A DNA stretch of 64,000 bases from Methylobacter sp. S3L5C (GCF_022788635.1 NZ_CP076024.1:3224001-3288000), one strand, 5' to 3'; numbered from the stretch's first letter, positions 36,192 through 46,174 are shown. The notes: a model not told the origin generated them from the letters alone. Numbers and translations: made by a program.

Positions 36192-37220
36192 TTATACCGC
36201 AGGAACCAGCACACCTTCAGGAAATTGCATGGTCATACAATGCAAACTGCCATATTGATGCACCAGTGGTCGGCAAGGTATCGGGATAATTTTATGCTCC
36301 GGAAAGCACTCAGCCAGCCGCGTTAAAGCTATGTCATCCATGGGATCACCATAAACAGGCACCAAGACAGCATGATTGATGATTAAAAAATTGGCATAAT
36401 TGGCCGGCAATTGTTGCCCTTCTTCATCATAAATCGGTTTTGGCAGCGGTAACGAGACTAAATGGTAGGGATCGCCTGCCTGATTTCTAAAGTCCTGTAA
36501 TTGCATTTTCATGTATTTCAGGCTGGTATAGTGTTGGTCATCAGGATCTTTACAGCTGGTATAAGCAATAGTATTTACTGAGCAAAAACGCGCCAGGGTA
36601 TCAATATGGGCATCGGTATCATCACCGGACAAGTTTTCCTGATCCAGCCATAACACCCGTTTGGCGCCCAAATTTTCCAACAATTGCTGTTCTATTTCCT
36701 GTTGCGTTAAGCCTTTATTTCTATTGGGGTTTAGCAGACATTGTTTCGTCGTTAAAATAGTGTCAATGCCGTCACTTTCAACACTGCCGCCTTCTAGTAT
36801 AAAATCAACATCCTTGTAAGCTTTACCTTTAAAGGGTTTTTCATTTAACAGTTTGTGATTGAGGGCATTGTCGTTTTGATGCTGATATTTTTCGCCCCAA
36901 CCATTAAAAAGAAAATTGAGATGGGTAATGGCACCCTCTTTTTCTACGCTTAAAAAAACAGTATCTCTAACCCAGATGTCATTAACTGTGGCATGAATGA
37001 AGTCAATAGCTTTATGGTTACTGACTAACGTTTGAATATGTTGCTGATGGCTGTCATCCCTGCAGACAATTATTAGGGGTTGATATTCGGTAATCGTATC
37101 AGCAATGATACTGTACGATTGCTCTACAGACTCAAGTCGATTACTAAAGTCGCCCGTATTATGTGGCCAAGAGATTAAGACGGCGGATTGTTTTTCCCAT
37201 TCGGCTGGAAATCGATTCAT
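36192..37220 (-). CDS. aguA: Agmatine deiminase / peptidyl-arginine deiminase family enzyme
   Basis: 342 aa, PF04371-type pentein fold. Signature blocks: EWEKQSAVLISWPHN at the N-terminus, VRDTVFL, FILEGGSVESDGIDTIL, the DDTDAHIDTLARFC region with the catalytic His, and near the C-terminus YGSLHCMTMQFPEG with the nucleophilic Cys. It would convert agmatine to N-carbamoylputrescine and ammonia, a route to putrescine. No aguB-type amidohydrolase lies beside it, so the pathway partner must be elsewhere. recN lies 32 bp upstream on the same strand. Confidence 0.85.
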   Translation of the reverse strand: MNRFPAEWEKQSAVLISWPHNTGDFSNRLESVEQSYSIIADTITEYQPLIIVCRDDSHQQHIQTLVSNHKAIDFIHATVNDIWVRDTVFLSVEKEGAITHLNFLFNGWGEKYQHQNDNALNHKLLNEKPFKGKAYKDVDFILEGGSVESDGIDTILTTKQCLLNPNRNKGLTQQEIEQQLLENLGAKRVLWLDQENLSGDDTDAHIDTLARFCSVNTIAYTSCKDPDDQHYTSLKYMKMQLQDFRNQAGDPYHLVSLPLPKPIYDEEGQQLPANYANFLIINHAVLVPVYGDPMDDIALTRLAECFPEHKIIPIPCRPLVHQYGSLHCMTMQFPEGVLVPAV

Positions 37221-37252
37221 TGGTTTTAGTTTCCTGATGTAGTACCTTCCAG

Positions 37253-38932
37253 CTATTTGCCGGAAGTAGATTGAAATAACATTTCTTTGGCATGTGCCAA
37301 GGTATTGGCTGTGATAGTAACGCCGCCTAACATTCTGGCAATTTCTTCAATGCGTTCTTCACCTTCCAACAATCTGACACTGGAAGAAGTGATATCGGTT
37401 TTATTATTTTTTTCAACGTAGAGATGGTGATGTGCCTGTGCGGCAACTTGCGGTAAATGCGTGACGCACATGACTTGTCGACTATGGCTCAAACTACGTA
37501 ATTTTTGCCCGACAATTTCAGCAACGCCGCCTCCGATACCTGAATCCACTTCATCAAAAATGAGTGTGGGTGTAGTTTTATCATTAGAGGTCGTTACTTG
37601 TATGGCTAAACTAATTCGCGATAATTCTCCTCCTGAAGCGACTTTAGCCAATGGTTTTGCTGGCAGTCCCGGATTGGCACTGATTAAATATTCGATTTTA
37701 TCTTTACCGTTTAGTTTTGGGATATCGGTATCCAAATCGGTAATATCAACTAAAAATTCACCTTGCGGCATCCCCAATTCTTTGATCATGTCTGAAATTT
37801 GTTTTTGTAATTTTTGTCCGGATCGATTGCGTTGCCCGGATAATTTTGTCGCTAGTTGGTGATATTGGGCAAGTAACTGGGCTGTTTCGGCGGTTAACGT
37901 TTCGATACGTTCACCGCTATGGGTTAGTTCGTCCAGTTCAGTTTCCAGCTTATCGACCAGTTCTGGTAGTTCATCTGGGGTAACATGATGTTTTCTGCTG
38001 AGATTCTGAATGACACCAATCCGGTTTTCAAGTGCTTCCATGCGCTGGGGATCGGCTTCCTGAGATTCCAAAAAGCGCCGTAACTGAGTGGCGGCTTCTT
38101 CTGTCTGAATTTGAGCTTCTGATAATAGCGTGCATATTTCAGTTAACTCCGGCGCAAATTGGGCAATATGAGTCAATTCGCTGACACTATGGCTAAGCAT
38201 TTGATTAACTGATTGTTGGTCACTCTCATAAAGCAGGTCAACCTGGGCTTGTCCTGTAGATAATATTTGTCCCAAATTTGCCAGTTTGCCGTGTTCTTCT
38301 GAAACGGAAGAATAACTAAAGTTTGCGATATCCAACTGTTGTAATTCTTCAATCTGGTAACGCAACAATTCTTCGCGTTCAGTTTGGTCTACGCTGGCTT
38401 TAATAAGGCTCGCCAACTCTTTATGGGCGAGCAACCATTGCTTATAGCAGATATTGACTTGATCAAGAAGGTTTTGATTTTTTGCATAGGCATCCAGTAA
38501 ACGGCGCTGCTCATCACTATTAAGCAACGTCAGATGTGCGTGTTGGCCATGAATTTCAACCAATTGTTCACTTAGTTCCTGCAAGAACTGCAAAGTAACG
38601 GGACGGTTGTTTATATAGGCTTTTGAGCGGCCGTCCTGATTAACAATACGCCGAATTAAACAGTGCTGTTCATCATCCAGTTCATTTTCTTTCAGCCATT
38701 GTTGGACACCAGGCGCATCGCTTAAATCAAACTCAAGATTAACTTCGGCGCGTTTACATTCCGGACGCACGTAACCGGAATCTGCTCTGTCGCCGAGCGC
38801 AAGGCCCAAAGCAGTTAACAAAATAGATTTTCCCGCTCCGGTTTCGCCGGTAAGAACCGACATGCCTTTTTCCAGATCAAGGTCGAGTGATTTGACTACG
38901 GCAAGGTCAATGATATTTAGATTTATTAGCAT
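37253..38932 (-). CDS. recN: DNA repair protein RecN
   Basis: 559 aa, SMC-like. Walker A GETGAGKSILLTALGLALG near residue 30, long coiled-coil arms in the centre, then ABC signature ASGGELSRISLAIQ and Walker B TLIFDEVDSGIGG. Holds broken ends together during double-strand-break repair. Directly downstream of nadK (5 bp), the order found in E. coli and relatives where nadK precedes recN. In enterobacteria the gene is LexA-controlled; I saw no SOS box in the 5-bp gap, so any control lies upstream of nadK. Confidence 0.95.
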   Translation of the reverse strand: MLINLNIIDLAVVKSLDLDLEKGMSVLTGETGAGKSILLTALGLALGDRADSGYVRPECKRAEVNLEFDLSDAPGVQQWLKENELDDEQHCLIRRIVNQDGRSKAYINNRPVTLQFLQELSEQLVEIHGQHAHLTLLNSDEQRRLLDAYAKNQNLLDQVNICYKQWLLAHKELASLIKASVDQTEREELLRYQIEELQQLDIANFSYSSVSEEHGKLANLGQILSTGQAQVDLLYESDQQSVNQMLSHSVSELTHIAQFAPELTEICTLLSEAQIQTEEAATQLRRFLESQEADPQRMEALENRIGVIQNLSRKHHVTPDELPELVDKLETELDELTHSGERIETLTAETAQLLAQYHQLATKLSGQRNRSGQKLQKQISDMIKELGMPQGEFLVDITDLDTDIPKLNGKDKIEYLISANPGLPAKPLAKVASGGELSRISLAIQVTTSNDKTTPTLIFDEVDSGIGGGVAEIVGQKLRSLSHSRQVMCVTHLPQVAAQAHHHLYVEKNNKTDITSSSVRLLEGEERIEEIARMLGGVTITANTLAHAKEMLFQSTSGK

Positions 38933-38937
38933 GGGGG

Positions 38938-39822
38938 TTAGCTGTGGTAGCCGCTGCTCCAGTTTAATTTGTTCCTGAGGATTTGAAAGAAATCATGACC
39001 TTCAGGATGTAAGATTCTAATGGGTTTTGGGTCTTTTTTAATCAAAATTTTGTCACTGATTAATACATCCGGTATTTCAATGTGGTCACAGGTCACCAGG
39101 GCGTTGATTTGCTTGGTTTGGCAAAAGCTTATTTCAATTTCAGCCGAATCATGAATAACTATTGGCCGGTTTGATAAGGTATGCGGATTAAGCGGCACCA
39201 ATACCAAAGCGTTTAATGAAGGATACAGAATGGGGCCTCCCGCCGATAAAGAATAAGCCGTTGATCCGGTGGGTGTGGAAATCACCAAACCGTCCGAACG
39301 TTGTGAGTTTAAAAATACATTATCAATTTTAGTGACAATTTCAATCATACTCGGAGTTACCCAACGATGGATTGCCACTTCATTAACGGCAGTTTCTTCA
39401 TGAATAACCTTGTTGTCGCGGATGATTTTTGCCCGTAATAAATAACGTTTTTCTTCCGTATAATGGCCTTGAAGTATGTAGAGCAATTTAGCCGGTGCTT
39501 CACGGGGCGATATATCGACCAAAAAACCCAGTCTCCCCAGATTAATGCCAATCAATGGGACATCATATTTAACAATGGCACGAGCGGCGGCCAGAAAAGT
39601 CCCATCGCCACCCACGGCAATAACAACATCGCAATGTTGCCCCAGTGCTTCCATGGAATACGCTTTAATAGTGTTGTTTTTAATAAACTGTACACTATTT
39701 TCAGCAACACACACCGTGTATTGATGTTCAATTAAATAATCGTAAAGCCCGGTTAACGTATCAGCAATACCAGGGTCACTGGGTTTTCCTATGATGCCTA
39801 TCGTCTTAAAAGGAGTCTGCAT
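38938..39822 (-). CDS. nadK: NAD kinase
   Basis: 294 aa from the ATG at 39822, matching E. coli NadK (292 aa); 15 in-frame codons upstream are not conserved-looking. Key motifs: GKPSDPGIADTL at the start, VIAVGGDGTFLAAAR with the GGDG catalytic loop, and STPTGSTAYSLSAGGP. Phosphorylates NAD to NADP. Probably co-transcribed with recN downstream. The IS element at 40001-40932 sits about 180 bp upstream and may affect expression. Confidence 0.94.
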   Translation of the reverse strand: MQTPFKTIGIIGKPSDPGIADTLTGLYDYLIEHQYTVCVAENSVQFIKNNTIKAYSMEALGQHCDVVIAVGGDGTFLAAARAIVKYDVPLIGINLGRLGFLVDISPREAPAKLLYILQGHYTEEKRYLLRAKIIRDNKVIHEETAVNEVAIHRWVTPSMIEIVTKIDNVFLNSQRSDGLVISTPTGSTAYSLSAGGPILYPSLNALVLVPLNPHTLSNRPIVIHDSAEIEISFCQTKQINALVTCDHIEIPDVLISDKILIKKDPKPIRILHPEGHDFFQILRNKLNWSSGYHS

Positions 39823-40000
39823 TAATAAATTACAATCGGTAAAAAGTCTGATTATACAAAAAAACAACTGTGAGCCTAGATTTATCGGTTTTTTTGTTCC
39901 AAAGACCGCTTGGCTTAAGCTGTGTGATAATGGATAAAAATAGCTTAATCAGCCTTAAGACTACGCCTTATTGCTGGTCTTTGGTTAAATTTTAGTCATT

Positions 40001-40932
40001 AGACATCTTTCCTAAATACAGCCATAGCGTAAGTTAACAAGAGCAGCCACTAAATTCCATGTCAAGGAGTAATGCTTGTGTTTGCCCCGATAAACATCTT
40101 TGGCAATCCTGAAAATTTTGCATCGGCGATTAACATGCTCAATAAAAATACGCTGTTTTGATAGTGCCTTATTATCGGCTTTGTCTTCTGCCGAAAGCGG
40201 TTGGCCTTTTTTCTTTTTAACCGGTAGAGTCGAGTTCTGATGGTGTTTCTTTATCCCTTGGTATCCGGAATCCGCCAACAACAGGGCATCAGGATGTAAC
40301 AATAGACGGCTATCTTTGAAGATCGAAAAATCATGCTGTTGACCTTTACCTATCACTACGGAGAGTATAGTCATCGTCAATAGGCAGATCACGAGTTGGA
40401 CTTTGATCGTGTGGCGTTTTTTTTCCTGAAAAGTACGCTTTCTGGTTTTTAACAGGGCGCTCGATAGGCTGCTCCGAAACATCAATGACCACGGTAGCTG
40501 CGGGATCTTCCAACAGTGCTTTGCGGTTGGGCAGTTTTTCGATTTTGATCAATAGTCTTACAGTGCGAGTATAGATTTTATGGCAATACGATTCGCTGAT
40601 GTCGAAGACCGCAGCCAGATTTATCAACGTCGGATAGTGACGAAGATAATAGAGTGTCAGTAACAAGCGGTCTTCCAAAGCCATCTTGGAGTCTTTTCGT
40701 CCCCGTCTAGTCAGTGGATTAAGGACTTTTTGTTCGTCCAGGTAAGTCACCAGCTTACCGTGAAGATGCAGAAAATCTTCTGGTGACAGGCCGACAGTCC
40801 TTAAAAATTCTTCAGGCTTGTGTCTTGGCAATTGGGCATAAGGAGTCATGGCTATCCGTGTTTTCAGAGGTAGATCGCTATTTTAACCCTATCAAAGCCA
40901 AATTCTATGTCAATTATTTAGGAAAGATGTCT
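40001..40932. mobile_element. IS5-family insertion sequence (ISL2-like) with frameshifted transposase
   Basis: 932 bp bounded by perfect 17-bp inverted repeats (40001-40017 and 40916-40932) and flanked by att on both sides (39998-40000, 40933-40935), a 3-bp target duplication of the ANT kind typical of the ISL2 group. The transposase is split over two frames. Lies between nadK and the HI0933-family gene. Confidence 0.88.
40012..40849 (-). CDS. IS5-family transposase in two frames
   Basis: The first frame (40849 to 40346) carries the helix-turn-helix part (RRGRKDSKMALEDRLLLTLYYLR, HYPTLINLAAVFDISESYCHK) and the first catalytic Asp (TVVIDVSEQPIER). The second (40485 to 40012) carries LLLADSGYQGIKK with the second Asp and IFIEHVNRRCKIFRI with the Glu. 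They join at an eight-A run (T8 at 40417-40424) at which dropping one A restores SGKKRHTIKVQL. This could be a programmed frameshift or transcriptional slippage, which many IS5 members use, or a disabling mutation. Confidence 0.8.
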
Positions 40933-41012
40933 ATTCTAACAATGGCCACATTTAGTTTTATAAAGAACAACACGAATAGCGTATAGTTAGAAGTTTTGTG
41001 TAGGTGTAGTTC

Positions 41013-42191
41013 ATGACTGAAACCGATGTTATTATTATCGGGGCAGGCGCATCGGGTCTGATGTGTGCTATTGAGGCAGGCAAGCGGGGACGACAAGTAC
41101 TGGTTTTGGATCATGCCAATAAAGCCGGGAAAAAAATCCTGATGTCCGGTGGTGGCCGCTGTAATTTCACTAATTATTCTATTGATCCGGATAATTTCAT
41201 TTCAAATAATTCGCATTTTTGTAAATCTGCACTCAGTCGCTATACGCAGTGGGATTTTTTGGCATTAATCGCACGCTATAAAATTCCTTATCACGAAAGA
41301 GATCATGGTCAATTATTTTGCAAAGACAGCGCCAAAGATATTCTAATCATGTTGTTAAAAGAATGTGCTGATGTTGGCGTAGTTGTGCAACTTAACACCC
41401 CTATAGAGCGTATCGAACAGCTCAACAACCGGTTTCATCTTAAAACCGGCAATGGGATGTTTAGCAGTCAATCTTTGGTGGTTGCTACCGGCGGGCTTTC
41501 CATTCCAAAAATGGGTGCAACGCCTTTTGGTTACAAAATAGCACAGCAATTTGGCATTAACATTGTTCCCACGCGAGCAGGTTTGGTGCCATTAACCCTG
41601 CAACCGGAAGATAAAGAACAGTTTTCGCCTTTATCGGGCATAGCCGTACCTTGCCGTATCAGTAATCAACGGCAGAGCTTTATTGAAAATGTACTGTTTA
41701 CCCATCGTGGCTTAAGTGGACCCGCTGTGTTGCAGATTTCTTCCTATTGGTTGGCAGGAGAGTCTGTGTTGATTAACTTGTTGCCTCAAGTTAATCTGGA
41801 AACAGAGCTTAAAGTAAAACGTCAGCAAAAATTAAAGAACACGTTAAAAACCATTTTGGATAGTTATTTACCCAAGCGACTGATTAGCTGTTTGTTACCT
41901 GATGAATTATTAAATATTTCTTTGCCTGATTTATCCGATCGTCAGATTCAGCAGGTTGCCGATCAGTTGCATAACTGGATGATTAAACCTAATGGCACTG
42001 AAGGTTACCGTACTGCAGAAGTCACTGTTGGTGGTGTGGATTGTGATGCGCTTTCATCTAAAACCATGGCCAGCAAACAAGTACCCGGACTTTATTTTAT
42101 TGGCGAAGTCGTTGATGTGACAGGTTGGCTCGGTGGCTATAATTTTCAGTGGGCTTGGTCATCTGCTTGGTGTGCCGGGCAATATGTTTGA
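41013..42191 (+). CDS. HI0933/YhiN-family flavoprotein
   Basis: 392 aa. N-terminal FAD-binding GAGASGLMCAIEAGKRG, second motif MSGGGRCNFTNYS, GGLSIPKMGATPFGY in the middle and the C-terminal GWLGGYNFQWAWSSAW, all diagnostic of the HI0933-like NAD(P)/FAD-dependent oxidoreductase family. The substrate of this widespread family is not established. The start lies 80 bp after the right end of the insertion sequence, so part of the native upstream region has been displaced; the promoter may be affected. Complete length. Confidence 0.9.
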   Translation: MTETDVIIIGAGASGLMCAIEAGKRGRQVLVLDHANKAGKKILMSGGGRCNFTNYSIDPDNFISNNSHFCKSALSRYTQWDFLALIARYKIPYHERDHGQLFCKDSAKDILIMLLKECADVGVVVQLNTPIERIEQLNNRFHLKTGNGMFSSQSLVVATGGLSIPKMGATPFGYKIAQQFGINIVPTRAGLVPLTLQPEDKEQFSPLSGIAVPCRISNQRQSFIENVLFTHRGLSGPAVLQISSYWLAGESVLINLLPQVNLETELKVKRQQKLKNTLKTILDSYLPKRLISCLLPDELLNISLPDLSDRQIQQVADQLHNWMIKPNGTEGYRTAEVTVGGVDCDALSSKTMASKQVPGLYFIGEVVDVTGWLGGYNFQWAWSSAWCAGQYV

Positions 42192-42334
42192 AACAGGTGT
42201 TAAACTAAGCCATAACTACTATAAAACTTATTCCGGATTTACTGAGAGTTCCTTTAGGTAAACCGGTAGAATTTAAAAACACTATTCAAAGTCCCTGTGA
42301 TGTTAACTATTGGGCTAAATCCAACACTAAAGGT

Positions 42335-43732
42335 ATGCAATTGAAAACACAAGTTCTGGTACTGGGCGGTGGCCCTGGCGGCTATACGGCAGCATTTCGC
42401 GCGGCTGATTTAGGTAAACAGGTCATACTGGTTGAGCGTTATCCGGTATTAGGCGGTGTTTGTTTAAATGTCGGTTGTATCCCTTCAAAAGCCCTGTTAC
42501 ATGTAGCTAATGTACTTAATGAAGCGAAAGATTTAAGTCCTGCAGGCATTAACTTTGTGCAACCGGAAATTAATCTGGGGCAATTGCTCGACTGGAAAAA
42601 CAAAATCAGTACCCAGCTTAATGCCGGTTTGGCTGCATTGGCAAAACAGCGAAATATAAAAGTGATCACTGGTACCGGGCGCTTTGTTTCTGACACACAA
42701 GTACAGGTTGATGCACAATTAATTGAATTTGAACAAGCCATAATTGCCGTCGGTTCTCAGCCGGTTAAAATACCTTCGTTTCCTAATGATGATCGACGCT
42801 TAATCGATTCAACCGATGCGCTTAATCTGGAAGACATTCCTGAAAAACTGTTGATTGTTGGTGGCGGTATTATTGGTCTGGAAATGGCAACCATTTATAA
42901 CTCGTTGGGCAGTAAAATCACCATTATTGAGATGCAGGAACAAATTATTCCCGGTTGTGATAAAGATTTGGTCAGGCCGTTAATGACGAAAATTAAAAAA
43001 GACTATGACAATGTCTTTTTGGATACTACCGTTAGCAGTATTGTGTCCGTAGTTGATGGTTTAAAAGTGACTTATCAAGGCAAAGCTGCACCTGAATCCG
43101 ATGTCTTTAATAAAGTTTTGGTTGCTGTCGGCCGTAGACCCAATGGTAATTTGTGTGGCGCGGATAAAGCCGGGGTTACTATCGATGAGCGTGGATTTAT
43201 TCCTGTGGATAAACAACAGCGTACCAATATAAAGCATATTTTTGCTATTGGCGACGTGGTTGGTAATCCCATGCTGGCTCATAAGGCGACGCATGAAGGT
43301 AAAATTGCTGCCGAAGTTATTTCAGGATTGGCCTCTGAGTGGCGGGCGTTGACGATTCCTTCGGTCGCTTATACGGACCCTGAAATAGCCTGGATGGGAT
43401 TAACTGAAAATGATGCCAAAGCACAAGGCATAGATTATGAAAAAGGTACTTTTCCGTGGGCAGCCAGTGGAAGATCACTTTGTATAGGGCGTAAAGAAGG
43501 CCTGACTAAATTACTTTCTGACAAAAAAACCGGACGAATCTTGGGTGCCGGTATTGTTGGCACTAATGCCGGTGAATTAATTGCCGAAGCTGTGCTGGCA
43601 CTGGAAATGGGTGCCACTGTTGAAGACCTAGCCTTAACTGTTCATGCGCATCCTACTTTGGCGGAGACCTTAGGATTGTCAGCTGAAATGATTGATGGCA
43701 CTATTACTGATCTCTTTATTAAAAAACGATGA
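42335..43732 (+). CDS. lpdA: Dihydrolipoyl dehydrogenase
   Basis: 465 aa. FAD motif VLGGGPGGYTAAFRAADLG, redox-active disulfide GGVCLNVGCIPSKALL, NAD motif LLIVGGGIIGLEMATIY, and the C-terminal catalytic pair in TVHAHPTLAETLG (His-Glu). E3 component of pyruvate and 2-oxoglutarate dehydrogenase. No E1 or E2 gene is nearby, so it is detached from the usual operon; the gene overlaps a DUF445 gene by 4 bp at its 3' end. Could instead serve a glycine cleavage system. Confidence 0.93.
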   Translation: MQLKTQVLVLGGGPGGYTAAFRAADLGKQVILVERYPVLGGVCLNVGCIPSKALLHVANVLNEAKDLSPAGINFVQPEINLGQLLDWKNKISTQLNAGLAALAKQRNIKVITGTGRFVSDTQVQVDAQLIEFEQAIIAVGSQPVKIPSFPNDDRRLIDSTDALNLEDIPEKLLIVGGGIIGLEMATIYNSLGSKITIIEMQEQIIPGCDKDLVRPLMTKIKKDYDNVFLDTTVSSIVSVVDGLKVTYQGKAAPESDVFNKVLVAVGRRPNGNLCGADKAGVTIDERGFIPVDKQQRTNIKHIFAIGDVVGNPMLAHKATHEGKIAAEVISGLASEWRALTIPSVAYTDPEIAWMGLTENDAKAQGIDYEKGTFPWAASGRSLCIGRKEGLTKLLSDKKTGRILGAGIVGTNAGELIAEAVLALEMGATVEDLALTVHAHPTLAETLGLSAEMIDGTITDLFIKKR

Positions 43733-44454
43733 AAAAACCTCTGAATAAAAGCATTATTACCAATCTTGTCGCTGTTGCCATTATTATTTTGGGCGCCATC
43801 AGTCCGGTATTGCCGGGTTTAATCACCTCCATCGGTTTTTTTGCGCTGTCTGGAGCTGTCACCAATTGGCTGGCTATTTACATGCTGTTTGAGAAGGTGC
43901 CATATTTATACGGTTCCGGAGTGATACCTGATCGCTTTGAAGAATTTAAGCTCTCCATCAAGCAATTGATGATGCAGCAGTTTTTTACCGTCAAAAATAT
44001 TGAGCAGTTTATTCAAACAGAAGAGGGACAAGGGAGTAAGATGTTAAATCTTGAGCCTTTTTTAAATGCAGTCGACTACGACCGAATCTATGAAAGCCTG
44101 GTTTCATCAATTATGGAATCTTCTTTTGGCGGTATGTTGTTAATGATGGGTGGCCCGGATGCTTTGGTGCCATTAAAAGAACCTTTTACCGAGAAAATGA
44201 AAATCACCCTGATTGACATGATTGAATCCGATCGCTTTAAAGCGGCGCTCAAGGAGGGGTTGGATGCCCATAAAATTGGCGTCGATATTATCGATAAAAT
44301 TGAAACGGTCATAGACACACGTCTGAATGAATTAACCCCGCAACTGGTTAAAGAAATGGTGCAGGCTATCATTCATGAACATTTAGGCTGGCTGGTCGTT
44401 TGGGGCGGTTTTTTTGGCGGCTTGATGGGCGTATTGTTCGCTCTTATTGTCTAA
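43729..44454 (+). CDS. DUF445-type membrane protein
   Basis: 241 aa. Two membrane segments near the N-terminus (IITNLVAVAIIILGAISPVL and LITSIGFFALSGAVTNWLAI) and one at the C-terminus (WLVVWGGFFGGLMGVLFALI). The 'GAVTNWLAIYMLFEKVPYLYGSG' region, here at about 42-64, is the DUF445/YheB signature, followed by helical repeats ending in MVQAIIHEHLGWLVVWGG. Function is unknown. Overlaps lpdA by 4 bp (ATGA) and its own stop overlaps the hydrolase start by 1 bp, so the three are one operon. Confidence 0.82.
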   Translation: MKKPLNKSIITNLVAVAIIILGAISPVLPGLITSIGFFALSGAVTNWLAIYMLFEKVPYLYGSGVIPDRFEEFKLSIKQLMMQQFFTVKNIEQFIQTEEGQGSKMLNLEPFLNAVDYDRIYESLVSSIMESSFGGMLLMMGGPDALVPLKEPFTEKMKITLIDMIESDRFKAALKEGLDAHKIGVDIIDKIETVIDTRLNELTPQLVKEMVQAIIHEHLGWLVVWGGFFGGLMGVLFALIV

Positions 44455-45224
44455 TGGAAACAGTTGCTTTAGTCTTTGAAGAACTGGGTAACCCCGCTGA
44501 TGCACCGCTTATTATTCTACATGGTTTTTTCGCATCCTCGCGTAATTGGCGTCAAGTAGCGGAAAAGCTGGCGGCTAATTTTCATGTTTATGTATTGGAT
44601 TTACGTAATCACGGCACATCACCACATCATCCGGTCATGGATTATCCGACCATGGCAGCGGATCTGTTGCAATTTATGGATACCCACCACTTAACAACCG
44701 CCAGTGTGCTGGGGCACAGCATGGGTGGTAAGGTAGCGATGTGGTTCGCACTAAACCATCCAGAGCGCATTGATCAATTAATCGTCGTTGATATTGCCCC
44801 CATCAGTTATACGCATTGTTTTAATCATTTGATTAAAGCATTAAAGGCACTGCCGCTATCCAAAATCAGCAATCGTAAACAGGCCGAGTTATTTTTGGCT
44901 ACGGACATACCTGAACTGAGTTATCGCCAGTTTTTGTTGCAAAATCTTATCCTGAAAGATGGCGCCTATGACTGGCGTGTTGATCTGGATATTTTTTTGT
45001 TTATGGCACCTAATATCATCGCCTTTCCTGATGGTGAGAAAATAGCCCCCTATACTGGAAAAACCTTATTTTTGGCAGGTGCTCAGTCCGACTTTGTCAA
45101 AGCAAGCGATATAAACACATTATTTCCAAATGCGACACTGACTGTCATTGGCAATGCCGGACATTGGTTGCATGTCCAACAGCCGGATATTTTTATAAAG
45201 CAGGTTGAAGAGTTTTTTGTGTAG
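44454..45224 (+). CDS. Alpha/beta hydrolase (YbfF-type esterase)
   Basis: 256 aa from the ATG at 44454 that overlaps the DUF445 stop; in-frame codons upstream lie inside that gene. Oxyanion region LHGFFASSRNW, nucleophile GHSMGGKVAMW, LDLRNHGTSPHH with an Asp, and the catalytic His in NAGHWLHVQQP. The pattern matches the YbfF/ABHD11-like acyl esterases. Cytoplasmic, substrate unknown. Last gene of the lpdA operon. Confidence 0.88.
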   Translation: METVALVFEELGNPADAPLIILHGFFASSRNWRQVAEKLAANFHVYVLDLRNHGTSPHHPVMDYPTMAADLLQFMDTHHLTTASVLGHSMGGKVAMWFALNHPERIDQLIVVDIAPISYTHCFNHLIKALKALPLSKISNRKQAELFLATDIPELSYRQFLLQNLILKDGAYDWRVDLDIFLFMAPNIIAFPDGEKIAPYTGKTLFLAGAQSDFVKASDINTLFPNATLTVIGNAGHWLHVQQPDIFIKQVEEFFV

Positions 45225-45347
45225 GCCTACGGCTATGGCTTAATCCAAAGGCTTACGTTAAAAATTTTACACATAATGCATATTTAATAATTCCTCTACT
45301 ATACTTTTTATTGTTGTTACTCACTTTCAATATTTGGTATTTATTTT

Positions 45348-45890
45348 ATGAGAATTTTAAAATCTTTGGCTTTGGTTTCTTTACTGGTTGCACCTATTTT
45401 AGGTGAAGCTTCTACTATAAATTTGGGACCTATTGCGGCAGACTCCTCTGTATCATTCAGTTCTGGAACTCTATCCGGTAGTTTTACTGATACCTATAGT
45501 TTCACTACTACAGGTACTGTCGGTATTGCTGCATTTATTAGCAGTCTTTCAATCAATTTTGGACCTGTTACTGTTATACCATTAATAACAAGTTTTTCTG
45601 CTGTTCTTGATGGAAATGCTTTAACTTTTTCAAGTACTCCTGGCAATTTGTCAGCAGGTCCATATACATTTAATACTGTAACTGAATTTTTGGCGGGTGG
45701 AGAAATATCTAGTAGTTCTTTACCCCATAAGTTATTGATTAGTGGAACAAGTAATATTGGTGGCTCTTATGCCGGTAATATTGCTGTTGCAACTGTTGCT
45801 GCGGTACCTTTACCTGCCGGTGTCTGGTTGTTTATAACAGGTTTGATGGGATTGGCTTATAGTGGCAAGAAAAAAGCACAACATGCTTAA
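45348..45890 (+). CDS. VPLPA-CTERM sorted surface protein
   Basis: 180 aa. Signal peptide (MRILKSLALVSLLVAPILGE), a Ser/Thr-rich beta body (SVSFSSGTLSGSFTDTYSF, FLAGGEISSSS) and a PEP-CTERM-class C-terminus: VPLPAGVWLFITGLMGLAYSG and a basic KKKAQH tail. The body resembles the FxxYxF/PEP-CTERM small exported proteins ('F.DTYSF' at about 45-50 is a hallmark). Second such protein in the window, unlike the one at 33573 in sequence of the body. Monocistronic, followed by a terminator. Confidence 0.85.
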   Translation: MRILKSLALVSLLVAPILGEASTINLGPIAADSSVSFSSGTLSGSFTDTYSFTTTGTVGIAAFISSLSINFGPVTVIPLITSFSAVLDGNALTFSSTPGNLSAGPYTFNTVTEFLAGGEISSSSLPHKLLISGTSNIGGSYAGNIAVATVAAVPLPAGVWLFITGLMGLAYSGKKKAQHA

Positions 45891-46010
45891 GTAATAAAGG
45901 TTGATAAATAGAATATCTGACTGCCCATTTAAAGGACGTTTTATAGATAGTATCACTGTAAAAGATATTATCTGTTTCTTTTAAGTTGATAGTTGGTTTT
46001 CTTATTTAAA

Positions 46011-46040
46011 AAAACGGCGGCCTTGGGTCGCCGTTTTTGT
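46011..46040 (+). terminator. Intrinsic terminator
   Basis: Stem aaaacggcg/cgccgtttt (46011-46019, 46029-46037) with a 9-base loop and a T-rich tail, 120 bp after the VPLPA-CTERM stop. Confidence 0.8.
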
Positions 46041-46174
46041 TTCTGTAGTATTAGTTACCACTGTATGAACAGTTATTGGTGCTTGTATACTTGGCATTTA
46101 GAACACTACAGAGTATTTGTAGTAGTATAGGAAATATACTCTTATGTATTCGCTTAATATCAATCAGGTAAAAA

